DNA from: Scenedesmus sp. ARA3
Lineage: Eukaryota > Chlorophyta > Chlorophyceae > Sphaeropleales > Scenedesmaceae
Direction of reading: 5' to 3'
Assembly: GCA_004335835.1 (NCBI GenBank)
Contig: RWJK01000159.1
Coordinates: 1-25,342, forward strand
Length of the DNA: 25,342 bases
Below, piece after piece: positions 1 through 9,727 of the stretch. Every line of letters starts with the position of its first letter. Positions within the stretch are counted from its first letter, which is position 1. The position numbers and the translations under genes were made by a program. Below the pieces are notes generated by a model. The model was not told the origin of the DNA, ran no database searches, and saw only the letters and a program-made list of their open reading frames with translations.

Positions 1-1
1 C

Positions 2-1466
2 GGCGTGGCCGTCGGCGGCGCTGCTGCTGTGGGCGGGCCGGGAGCAGTGCTCACAAGTGGGGCTGGGCAGCAGGTGTGTGGGGTTGAGCCAAGTGTTTAG
101 GACCTGTTGTCAACAGACAGGCGGGCCTGTTAACAATTGCGCGAATGCCTGCTCCAAAGCGCACTGTTAAGTCCAAGTCTCTTTAACCAACAGCTGCGCT
201 GGCCAGATCTAAGCAGGTGTCCAGCCGCACTGTTTGCCAACACAGCGCGTCTCCGACAGTGCTCCTGCCTCCTCTCCTCATGGCCACTTCCAGCATACGT
301 AGTTTACGCACAACTGTCCCGTCCTGTGCACAACTGCGTGGCGACTGCCTGCAGGGCGAGATGCCGTCGCCGCCGCAGCGTGGCGCGCGGGAGCGGGAGC
401 TGCGGGAGGCCCGCGACCAGCTGCGGGACCAGCTGGGTGAGTGACAGCAGCACACTGCTGCGCTGTTTGGTTGGACTGCTTTCTTGGCGCTTGGTGTTAG
501 CTTGAGTTTGAAGGTTGTGTTTTGTCAGTGCTTGCAGCCAGCAGTGGCACCAGCTGGGTGGCACGACACTGCACACAGCACTGAGCTGCACTGCCATGCT
601 GTTATCAACATTCGCTTGGTTTGCTGGTGCCAGTATCGTGGCTTCCATTTGTTGCCAGGGCATGCACGCACACCATGCCACCTGTGTGCGCTGCCACTGA
701 CACACTCCATTGCTGCCTGCACACTGCCTTCTGCATTGCCCGCCGCCCACCTCACTGCCTCTCCTGCCCAACGGACCAACAACAACCGCAACTGCACACC
801 ACCGCCAACCACCGCACTTGTCAACGTGTATACACACAAACACAGCCGGCGATGCTAGCGAAGTGCTGAATGAGAGGGCCATGGCAGTCATGCGCCGCAT
901 GACTGACAAGCTCATGGGCAGGGACCACATTCTTGAAGGCAGCAGCGCAGCAGCAGAGTGCGACAGCGTGCCAGCGCAGGTGCAGCGGCTGATTGCGCAG
1001 GCCATCAGCCACGAGAACCTCTGCCAGAGCTACATCGGCTGGTGCCCCTTCGTGAGTGATGCGGCGCTGCTTGTGTCTGGTTTGGCTGCACAGTTGTTGC
1101 TAGTGCAGCATGTTGGGTTGAGACCTTGTGCCAGAGCTACATCGGCTGGTGCCCCTTCGTGAGTGCCAATTTGTTTGCTGTTTGGTGGAGACGTTGCGCA
1201 GGTGTCGGCGCTGCTGCATGTTGTGCGGCTGTTGCAGCGATGGAATGTCTGTGGGTGCCATGCTGCTTGCAGCGCACACACCGCTGTGCATGCTTTTCTT
1301 GAATGTGCTGTTCGCTTGGCAGAGTGATGGCAAAGTGAGATGAATCGCCAGTGGTGTACATAGCCTTTGGCTGCTTGACCTGCTCCATTCCTACCAACAA
1401 CTGCTGCTGCTGCTCCTGCTGCTGCTGCCCGCTCACCTGCTGCCGTTCTGCGTGCTGCAGTGGTGA
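2..1466 (+). CDS. TOR: TOR serine/threonine kinase, C-terminal part with FATC domain (5'-partial)
   Basis: This is the end of the TOR kinase, the PI3K-related kinase that couples nutrient status to growth. Proposed exons are 2-73, 355-436, 846-1051 and 1461-1466; they join in phase to 121 residues plus a stop. The first exon is a Gly/Ala-rich linker. The second has [13 protein letters not shown], which resembles the segment before FATC in plant TOR as I remember it. The third carries [11 protein letters not shown], then DKLMGRDH, then [15 protein letters not shown], the FATC signature. The two cysteines that form the FATC disulfide in yeast Tor1 (NLC and GWC) are kept; the middle cysteine of the animal version is Ser. 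The FATC domain normally ends in CPFW. The exon stops after CPF at a GTGAGT donor, and TGG TGA directly after TGCAG at 1461 supplies Trp and stop in phase 0. The kinase domain lies upstream of the window. Identity is very secure, the exon edges fairly secure, the last two-codon exon an inference. Confidence 0.9.
1022..1165 (+). repeat. Direct repeat of the TOR FATC exon-intron junction
   Basis: The 37 bases at 1022-1058 (the end of the FATC exon plus the GTGAGTG donor) recur identically at 1129-1165, inside the following intron, 107 bases downstream. The copy lies in another frame relative to the first and has no exon start in front of it, so it looks like a non-coding echo with a spare splice donor. 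Confidence 0.92.
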
Positions 1467-3383
1467 GGCCCCTCTGTGTGGCTGCCTGCCATGCCCTTCA
1501 CAGCAATGCCGGCGGCTTCGCTGCAGCTCGGCGCCTATGCAGCAGTGGCTTTTGACCTGCTCGGCACATATGCTGCAGTGGATTGAGCCACACAACCTGG
1601 GGAACCTCGGACATGCCATGCGCAGCAGCGGCTGTTGTGTGCAGCCAGCCGAAGCTGCATGTGGTGCCTTGCGCTCAGCAACTGCCTCGCCAGCACGACT
1701 CCCGCAGCACTTGGCCGGGGCGCTTTCATAAGCTCGTAGCCATCAGCTAAGTAGGCAGCAGCTGCGAGATGATGTGCACGTATCATCGCTGCGTGGTGAT
1801 GGTTAGGGTATGTCCATAAATGTTCTGAATGATGCTCGCTGCTGAGTCGTCAGCGTCGCACACGTGTACCGATTGCACATGCTTCATGCGCCCTGTGGCG
1901 CTTTGCTAGGCAGGCCAGTTGCAGCTGCTGAGATTGTCTTTTCTTGATGTTCTAGTGTCCCAGCATACGCGCGCTAGCTAGTGTCTGTAAGCGCTGCATG
2001 TGTGGTGCGCTGCAGTTGTGTTGCCAGTACAGCTGCACTGCTGTGACTATCAAAGAGCGGCGTAGACTGTTCAGCGGCATGTGCATCTGCACGCTGCATG
2101 TTGCAGTCGTTGTGTGCAGCGTGCTGTGTGTTTCGAGGTGTTTGCACCGCATGCGTGCATGTGTTGTCGACATGTGTGACTCCGTGCTGCTGGTTGCTGA
2201 GCAGCAGTTCAGTGTGACAGTGTCGGCAGCAGACACTGCAGGTATTCTCTGTCGTGTGCACATCCCAGGGCCGCCACTTTAGACACAATGTAGGGTACTG
2301 CTGTGAGCAGCAGACTTGCCAGTGACTCTTTCAGCTGCAGTGGATTTCTGGGCGCAACCAGAGCATAGATACAGCCTGCTGCTGAGGCTGCCACTTGCCT
2401 GCTGTGGCCGCCCCTCCACAGCAGCGTGGTGTTTGTGATTCATGCATTGGTTTTCTGTGGTTCAAGCACATTTGAAATGTGGAACGCGGTGACACACCAG
2501 CAGCCAGATATATCGATCTGGTGCATATATGTGCTCCTCAGCAACGATGGTGCTGTGGCACACTCGATGCACCGCCTGCATGCACGCTGTAACTCTTTCA
2601 CCGAACGCACTGTACTAGTGTTGACCAGCTGCAGCTTGTGATGAATGCAATCGGCAACTTCCTTTATATGCAGCTGCACACTGCCAGTTCATCATTGACT
2701 GGTGGAGCATGACTGCCTGGTAAGCCATCCCATGTGGTCTTCACGGAGGATCATACACTGCATTGATTGCGTTCGTTGATTTCTTTTAGATATTTCCTTC
2801 CAGCTGCATCCACAGGCGCAAACTTGCAAACTGTCAAACTTCTGGCAAACTTCTGCTTGCAGGAGCTGCCGCAACTGCGGCAGCCGGTGTCCTGCGCAGG
2901 CCCTAAACACGGCCACAACAAACAAAGTGAACTTACGAGATAATTTTACTCAAATTCAGCAACAAGGAGGAGAAGCCAGTCGCAGCAAGATCGGGGGACA
3001 CAATTCCAGCCCGGGGGGACAAGTTATTCTGGCCTCAACACCTGTAGTAGGCAACGTATTGTTGTATATCGGTCAACGAGCGCGCCTTACACAGCCAATG
3101 TGGTACTATTTATACTGTATGTTGCTAGTTCTCAACAGCCAGCGTCCCAACTGGACTTGGCCGTATAGTAGCTGCTGGGCTTTTTACACCGGGCGCCTCA
3201 CGGCAACAATCTCCTTGAAAAGTCCCAGTGCATCTCCTAACTAGTATCTTGTTGATGCGCTGTGGTGTACTGGCGCCTACTCCTGTTCGCCAGGCTTCTT
3301 TCAGCACGGGCGGGTGTGCCGGGCAGTAGCCTTGTGCCGTTCTCAGCCAGAACAACAATCAAAACCATGTTCAAGGTACTTAC
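1467..3383. other. Intergenic region / probable TOR 3' UTR and upstream region of the next gene
   Basis: No reading frame here has recognisable protein character. Up to about 2.6 kb the plus strand is rich in T and G like the introns of the TOR gene, which suggests a long 3' untranslated tail. TGTAA, the usual green-algal polyadenylation signal, occurs at 1986-1990 and 2588-2592, and either could end the transcript. From about 2.9 kb the base composition is more even, as expected for a promoter or 5' leader of the gene at 3384. A short ORF at 3262-3525 overlaps the start of that gene in another frame and is not convincing. Confidence 0.4.
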
Positions 3384-4363
3384 ATGCTTGAATCGGCGGC
3401 CGCAAGTGCGTGTATGTCTGGCAGCAACGCGCGGCACTACCCACATGAACACAGCCTCAGTACAGTTGCTCACAAGCAGCCTGCGAAACCGCCGCAGGCA
3501 GAAACGCGTCGAGTCAAGAATGTAGCTCAAATCAAACCAATCGCTGACCATACCTCGTTTGGTGTCGCCTTGCAGTGCCGCAGCTGCCCCAACCTGGCTG
3601 AGTTGGTCAAGAAGGCCAACAGCAGCAGCAGTGGAGCCTCTGCTAGCAGCAGCAGTGGCAACAGTAGCAGCAGCAGCACCAGCAACCGCCGTGCTGGTCG
3701 TGTCAAGCGGCAAGTATCATGCTCAGCGCTGCTTGTTCCTGTGGACATTCCTGTGGTAGACATGTGGGACACAGCGCGCCAGTCCATAACCCATGAGCTG
3801 CAAGTCGAGTCAGCTCTGCACGTGTCAGCCGTGCAGCGCTTCGAGTGCTTGCAGCGGCACTACAGCGGCAGCGCAGACGACTCTGTAGCGACGGCCATGC
3901 TCACAGCGCCTGATGTGGCGCACCACAGCAGCAGCCTGGTGACGATAACAGCAGCAGCGGCAGTGCCAGAAGTTGCGGCCTGCTACGCCACTCCCTCTGA
4001 GGGTGTAGAGCAGCTCAGGAATGCTGCAGAGGAGCTTGCGATTGGGAAAGGGGCAAAGGAGGTGTCAGCAGCTGCTTCAACCACACAGAGGTGAGCGGCT
4101 GCCATCCTGCCATCCATGCTGACGTAACAATCATCACCCAGCCTTTTCCCATTGTTGTCAGCCTGAAACCGCAGCTGCAGACACGATTAGAGTTACACCA
4201 GTCAAGCAGCGACTGTTGAATCAGCTCATGCGCTGGAGCACAGCTGTGGTGAGGTTGAAGCAGGAACACCCTTGTTACACGCTGGCAAACGCCAAAGCTA
4301 TTAGCTCCTCCTGTCATGCACTGCCTGCCTGCAGCACAACGCTGCCAACCCCTGCTAACCACA

Positions 4364-4408
<45 letters not shown>

Positions 4409-4690
4409 TGCTGCTGCTGCTGCTGCAGGAACACCCTTGTTACACGCCTGGCAAACGCCGAAGCCATCAGCTCCTCCTGCCAGCGCACAGCCGCCAGCTT
4501 CGAGCTGCTGTCTGCTGAGATGGAGGCAGGAATGGATGCTGCCCGCAGGCGCCGCAAGCGTGCTGCCAGACGCACCATGATCAGCCTGTTGCGCAGCAGC
4601 AAGTGGCTGCTGGAGAAAATGCCGGCTGCAGCAAGCCTGGACTCTGCGCTGCGCGCTGGGCGTGCCTTTCAGGAGATTGTTAGCGGCTGA
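3384..4690 (+). CDS. Hypothetical Ser-rich protein with basic C-terminal cluster
   Basis: I do not recognise this protein. The proposed exons 3384-4090, 4191-4253 and 4429-4690 join in phase to 343 residues. Residues about 80-100 are a Ser/Ala/Gly tract. A short cysteine pair (CRSC) lies at about 65-68. The last exon is mixed-charge and looks helical, with a very basic cluster RRRRKRAARR at about 296-305 that could be a nuclear localisation signal or nucleic-acid contact. The first donor (CAGAG before GTGAGC) is strong. The acceptor of exon 2 (ATTAG at 4190) and its donor (before GTTGAAG at 4254) are weaker and were chosen because they keep the frame. The last acceptor follows a long CTG tract. 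No membrane segment or signal peptide is evident. The start could lie further upstream. The coding nature of the first and last exons is fairly likely; the middle exon is tentative. Confidence 0.55.
4261..4481 (+). repeat. Direct repeat of an intron-exon junction in the hypothetical gene
   Basis: The acceptor CAG and first ~50 bases of the last exon (from 4426) have a near-identical copy starting at 4261, at the beginning of the same intron. The copy lacks one C in the CGCCTGGC stretch and has several substitutions, so its frame is broken relative to the true exon. The two copies are separated by a (CTG)n tract. Confidence 0.88.
4366..4425 (+). repeat. CTG microsatellite abutting a 3' splice site
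   Basis: Thirteen CTG units, one CTC and six more CTG units are followed at once by CAG, the inferred acceptor of the last exon of the preceding gene. The tract stands where a polypyrimidine tract would normally be. Confidence 0.9.
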
Positions 4691-4723
4691 TGGTGCTGCG
4701 GTTGTTAGCGGCTGATGGTGCTG
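4677..4723 (+). repeat. 22-bp direct repeat across the stop codon
   Basis: The 22 bases from 4677, which include the last codons and the TGA stop of the hypothetical gene, recur exactly from 4702, 25 bases downstream. The copy lies wholly in the 3' UTR. Confidence 0.9.
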
Positions 4724-7700
4724 GCTTGCAAAATGTGGCGGTTACGTGTGCCGGCAAAGGTGACTGCTGTTAGCTTGATATGAATGCGCGTGTGTAGCAG
4801 TGTTGGCAAATGTGCATAGGGTTGATGTGATTACTTACGTATTCTTGTATGTATATGCTCTACCCTAGATTGTGGTGGGAGCCAGGTCGAATGTGACAAG
4901 GAGAGCATGAATGGGTTGGTGCATGGCGTCGCATATATTGGTTATAAGTTGAAAACACAACAGAGCGATGCGCATCCTCGCAGCCACAGCGATGGTCTGC
5001 CCAGTATCACATCTGTGGTCGCATCTGTGAGCAAAAGAGTGAGAGCAGCGGCAAGCCTGACGCAACACCATCTTGCAGTCAGCACAGCATGGTGTTGAAT
5101 GTACCCCACCAAACACAGCATGTGCATGTGGTGTGGGGCCCCAAGGCAACACGCATGGCAGATGCTTTTGGTGAATGCTGCTGTGTTTTGCTGCAGGCCG
5201 GGAGTGATGCAACATATTACTGGTGCATCTACAACCTTTTGGAAAGCTGGTGGCGGCATGCGGCCTGCATGTTTCACGAGAGCGGCCCGCATGTATTTGT
5301 TTAGGTGAAGCTGTAGAAAGCATGTTGGATGTGTAAGTGGCTGGTCAGCGTTATCTGCCGCTGTGTGCACTTCACGCAGGCATGTATGTTGTTGGCATGT
5401 GCAAAACAGCTGCAGTTCAGCACTAGGATGTTCTGCGGCTGCATGCCAGCCAGTTTGAGGATCATGCAACACACTGTGTGTATGCAAGCAAAGATACAAA
5501 AGAGGGGTGGCAGTGAGCCGCTGTTGTGCAGCTGCTGCGCTCGTGTACACAACAGTGACGCATGTGTGATGGGAGGGAAGTTGGGACTCTGCGGCGGCTT
5601 GTAGGGTGTTGCAGTTACAGTAGCCGCTGATGAGCAGCTGTTGATCCACCTGCCACATGTGTTGCCTGTATGTGGGGCCAGCTGTGCCCACATCTGTCTC
5701 AGTGAGTCGGTGAGTCAGTGGTAGGTGTTGTCCAGTGAATCCATGGACTGTTCGTTGCCAGCTGATGATGGTCGTATTTCTAGCCTGTTTGACGTCTGCA
5801 TATGCTGCTTCACCGAGTGCGTCAGCCGCATGTGTCTTGCATCGATGCATTGCAGAGCAGCTACAGGATGTTCCAAGCAGTAGATATGGCTGGCGTGCGA
5901 TAGTATTCATGGAATTGTTTTGTGTGTTGCATCAGCTGTGACTGCATATGCTGCGGCAAGGCCTCAAGGCTTGGCAAATCAGTGCACTCCTCCATGCGCC
6001 GGCAGCATAGCTGTGCCGCACCTTGTGATTTGACAGGGGTTCGAAAGGCCGCCTGGCGGGGTGAGGCGTGTGCCTTTTGCATTCTTGGTAGGGTTTGGCA
6101 CACTTGCCAACAACAGCCGTACGTTTGTGTGCTCATTACCAGCTCAGCAGCCAGCAGTTGAAGGCGCCAGAGAGGCCCTGCCAGCTGCTGCTGCTTGTAG
6201 CCAAGCACGTGTTGCAGGGAGGGAGTTGTGGCTGTTCAGGGGTATCGGACAGTTTGAGCGTGATTCGACAGGCATAGAATGTTCTGCTGTCCACGTTGCA
6301 GTGGTGTGCAGCTCAGGGGTATGGCGAGAGGCAAACACAATTTGAACGTAGCTGGCATGTCCTGTGGTATGCGCGGTTGACGGCTGATGCAGTACCAGAT
6401 GTCAGCTGGCAGTGCCTGTGTGCCCTTGATTGTGCGCTGATCCTCGTGTGTTGACCACAGATCGGTGCATGGCAATCTAGGAGGCAGGGAGTTGAGTGAG
6501 AGTTGCTAGCTTTTCGGTGTCAGCCGCTTGCATAGCTGGCAGATTCAGTCCTTGAGGATACAGGCGGCGTTGATTTGGACAATTCTGTGCTGATATTGAC
6601 TCTTCCAAGCTACTGTGCAAAAGGTCAGGAAATGGGTTGCAGATGACCAAAAGTGTGTCATCAGCTGTACAGAAGGTCATGATATGGCTGGCGCATGGCC
6701 AGATTTGTGTTGTTCATCTGCAGGCGTCCTTATGCGGGTTCTGTTGCAGTCTCTCATCAGTTGCCATGAGAAGCAGCAAATCAGGAAATGTTGACTTGAG
6801 AAGTGGTTGCAGCGGATTGATTGCTCTCTGCTGTGTGTTTATGCCTGTACGTCACATGCAGCAGTGCTGCCAAACGCACATGCGCATGTCAAATGTTACT
6901 CGGCCAGAGATGCATGCCGTACAGCTGATGCAGCTGTGCCACAATGCCTCGTTGTGGCTCACCCTCCACTTCTTGGGGTGGCAGTGCAAGCAGATGGGCT
7001 AGTGCTGAGTCAGAGCACGCGTGCATTTGCGCATTATGCCGCATTGCATTGTGTGCTGGCAGCAACCAGGCAGGGAACGAGTCAGCTGGCGTGGGCTTGT
7101 ACAGTCACCATGACTGGCAGACAGTGTCAGGGCAATTATGTTAGCAGTGTTATGCTACAGTTTGACTAGCGGCGTATGTTGCGGCACATGAGCACCGCCG
7201 AACAGCCGGGCTGACGTCCAAGCATTTCTAGCTGAATTATAGCTGCGCGCAAGCAGAACGCATGTGGTATGCAAGCGGCGAGTGATATTGTGTTGGTGGG
7301 TGGGCTGTGCTGCATGTTTTTGCTGTGCTCCTGCCGGAATAGAAAGGCAGGAGGTGGTCCCAGATTGTGATCTCCCTTATTCATCTTTCGGCCGGTTGAC
7401 TGCCCTACATATTCTGAAGGCGAGGTCACTGCTTCTTACTTTGAAGAGAGAGTTCCCTGTGATTGCTTGCACCATGTGCGCATATATATGGTAGCATGCA
7501 TGCTGCGCGTCACTGAGAAGAGGATTAGCTGTTGCTTGTCTACCTTCCCCGAAGGACGCTTGCTGACAGAGATGTTTGCTGACTGCTTTGTACCTTGGCG
7601 CCGGCCTCTGCCATATTGGCAAGGCGTGCAGGCCGCAACTGCTTACTAAATTGCCAATAAATGTGGCTGCCGCAGCGCGGCACTCCTGCTGCGCACCTGC

Positions 7701-8234
7701 CTGCCGTGCATGGCCGGCTGCACCTATTGCAGCTGTGCAGCTGCGCTGCTCCCTGCTTGACTTTGGCTGCAGCTTGTCTGCGTAATGCCTGCAACATTGT
7801 GCCAAGGGCACAAAGAGACTCTTGAGTTTGGTCAGATGCACTTTGTTATTGCAATGGCAATATGTGGCCTGCATGAGAACATGCCGTGACATGCAGCGCT
7901 GCTGCTGCAGGAAGCTCCCAAAGCCTCAGCAAATGCTGTTTTGCTTCCGTGTGCTTTGCTGTCAATGCAGCAGGCAGCTGTTGTCACAGCAGTTTGTGCC
8001 GGGCATTGCTGCCAGATCCAAGCATTGTCAAATACTGATACTTCAGTCAAGCTCTTACGTGTCAGGTAGCTCTTGGGCTTAGGAGTGAGCCGTGCAGACC
8101 CAGCTGCCACAGGTTACCCTTTAACGACTGTGCCTGGCTGCAGCGGCTCCCCCTTGACATATATGTAGATCTATTTGTAGAAATGCATGCATGCATACGC
8201 ACCCGCATGCGCTGGCCACCTGGCGTTGCCTTCA

Positions 8235-8268
8235 TGCTCTAGAGCTCTAGAGCAAGAGATCTCTTGCT
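8235..8268. repeat. Two overlapping perfect palindromes
   Basis: Bases 8235-8254 form a 20-base perfect palindrome built of TCTAGA and GAGCTC, and 8251-8268 form an 18-base perfect palindrome centred on AGATCT. They share four bases. A promoter, replication or protein-binding role is possible but nothing nearby decides it. Confidence 0.85.
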
Positions 8269-8573
8269 GCCGCGCATTGACATGGACGGAGCAAGTGGCT
8301 GCTTGTTCCGCTGCTGCAACTAGATTTGACAGCGTGTTCATTGGCAAGATTTGGCAGTTGGAAGGGCATGAGCCTCCCTGCACTTGTATGGCATGTATGC
8401 CCGTCAGTTATCATCACAATACCACAGTGATCTGCATTGGAGTTGATTAGTGGCTCGATTGGTTCTGACAGTAGAATTTGGTGTTAATTGTTTAGCATCA
8501 CTGCGTGCTGGCAGCTCTTCGTCTGCTGCTGCTCTCAAGCAGGTTCAAGCTTGAGCACACCTATGTAACGGTT

Positions 8574-8578
8574 CCTTG
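8574..8578 (+). terminator. Candidate TGTAA polyadenylation signal
   Basis: TGTAA is the usual poly(A) signal of green algae. This one (in CTATGTAACGG) lies where the T/G-rich strand bias ends, so it may close the transcript that starts at the hypothetical gene. Another TGTAA at 5332-5336 would give a much shorter tail. Confidence 0.3.
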
Positions 8579-8673
8579 TTTCTTCTGTTAGCCTGCATGC
8601 ATCAACAGACACCAACAGACAGCAGCACGACAAGCCGCAGCAGCGGGCTGCTCTAAATATTTAAATAGCTTGA

Positions 8674-8703
8674 AGTTGTTACGCCACAAGTTGTTACGCC
8701 ACA
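8674..8703. repeat. 15-bp tandem duplication
   Basis: A 15-base unit (AGTTGTTACGCCACA) is present twice, exactly head to tail, just after an A/T-rich stretch near 8655-8667. No function is evident. Confidence 0.9.
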
Positions 8704-9685
8704 ACAACTGCCAACGGCTGCTTAAACCCGCCAGACAACGCAGCACAGCAAAGTGTCACGAGGTATGCGTCCAGCACGCGCCATGCCGCCTACTACGCGG
8801 CAGCCATGCATGCAAAGACCACAGCGCCACTTAAGGTTGTCACATGCCATGGACTGGCTTGTGACCATGCTGCGCAGAACAGGACCACTGCATTGAACAG
8901 TACACATGCTGTACAGCGGCAGCAACTCAAACCTCTGGTGTGCCATCATGTGGGTCTGTACAAACAAACAGCTGTTGTGTAGCGCACAGTGGGACGTACT
9001 GTTTGCCCCCATACTCACGCAAACCGATGCAAGCGCTGTAGCCATGCGGCAAAAAGCAGAACGAGCGGCACACTGCACTCACCATATCGTGCGTGCTGGT
9101 TGGCTAACACATGCCATGCGTGCACCTCTGTGCAGTCTGCAGCACTCGCGTGAAGCATGGCTGAGCGCAAGCACCATGCAAAATCTGATGCTCATGGTGC
9201 AGTACGCAAAACAAATCCCGCCGCAGTACCAGCGCGCCAGGAGCCGGTCATAACAGTCGTAATCATGCTAAAACATGATGCATGCTGTGTATGCCACACG
9301 CATGGTCGCAGCGTGCTGCCTCAGCGTTGTCTGCTGCAGTAGTGCTGCTGCACTACCGTACCGCAGCATGTGCAGCCTGGCACGCTGCATCATTTGGCAT
9401 GACCACACTACACCAAAACAACTGCTGACAATGCAGGAACTTTCACAGCAGATGCGCAGCAGGCATCTGAACACAATAAACAGCACTGTACCACATTAGA
9501 GGCTGCGTCACTGTGTGCAACGTACACGGCCGCAATCCCGACGGCCGCTGCTGCTGCCTTTTCGCACTTGCGTAGGTCATTGCGCGTTGGTGCGTGCGCC
9601 ACCGCTGTGCAAAGCTCCCGCGCCATTTCCACAAAGCGTTCCAGCCACATGCTGCGGTCTGGAAGCTTGTTGGCGCGCTGCGCTA

Positions 9686-9709
9686 CTGCTGCTGCTGCTG
9701 CTGCTGCTG
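9686..9709. repeat. (CTG)8 microsatellite in the P5C reductase 3' UTR
   Basis: Eight CTG units lie 19 bases downstream of the stop codon of the minus-strand P5C reductase gene, where the transcript would read (CAG)8. Confidence 0.9.
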
Positions 9710-9727
9710 CAGCTGCTCAGACAAACT

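Larger units (their letters stand above)
4691..9727. other. Five-kilobase stretch without a convincing gene (probable convergent 3' regions)
   Basis: Open frames exist but have shadow-type composition (many Cys, His and Thr from TG/CA-rich DNA) and no recognisable domain. From 4.7 to about 8.4 kb the plus strand is T/G-rich, like the introns of plus-strand genes. From about 8.7 to 9.7 kb the plus strand is C/A-rich, as expected if the minus strand is transcribed. I infer a long 3' tail of the plus-strand gene meeting a long 3' tail of the minus-strand P5C reductase gene. An undetected non-coding RNA gene or decayed element cannot be excluded. Confidence 0.45.

Noticed and set aside
304..1005. 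Minus-strand open frame of 233 codons
   Set aside because: It is antisense to the TOR exons, whose FATC identity is clear.
1052..1162. Read-through of the TOR exon past GWCPF
   Set aside because: It removes the invariant final Trp of FATC and crosses a strong GTGAGT donor, so splicing to 1461 is preferred for the functional product.
3527..3787. Minus-strand frame with Leu runs, and plus-strand Ala-rich frame at 3559
   Set aside because: These are other-frame readings of the Ser-codon (AGC) repeats in the hypothetical gene.
4316..4428. Poly-Cys or poly-Leu peptide upstream of the last exon of the hypothetical gene
   Set aside because: It is translation of the intronic CTG tract, which ends in the CAG acceptor.
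4942..5910. Minus-strand open frame of 322 codons, one of the longest in the window
   Set aside because: Its composition (many Cys, His, Thr, Gln) is what CA-rich antisense of T/G-rich DNA gives when TGA stops are rare. No domain, and no splice-linked neighbours.
7377..7892. Minus-strand open frame of 171 codons
   Set aside because: Same shadow composition, no recognisable motif, lies in the T/G-rich tail region.
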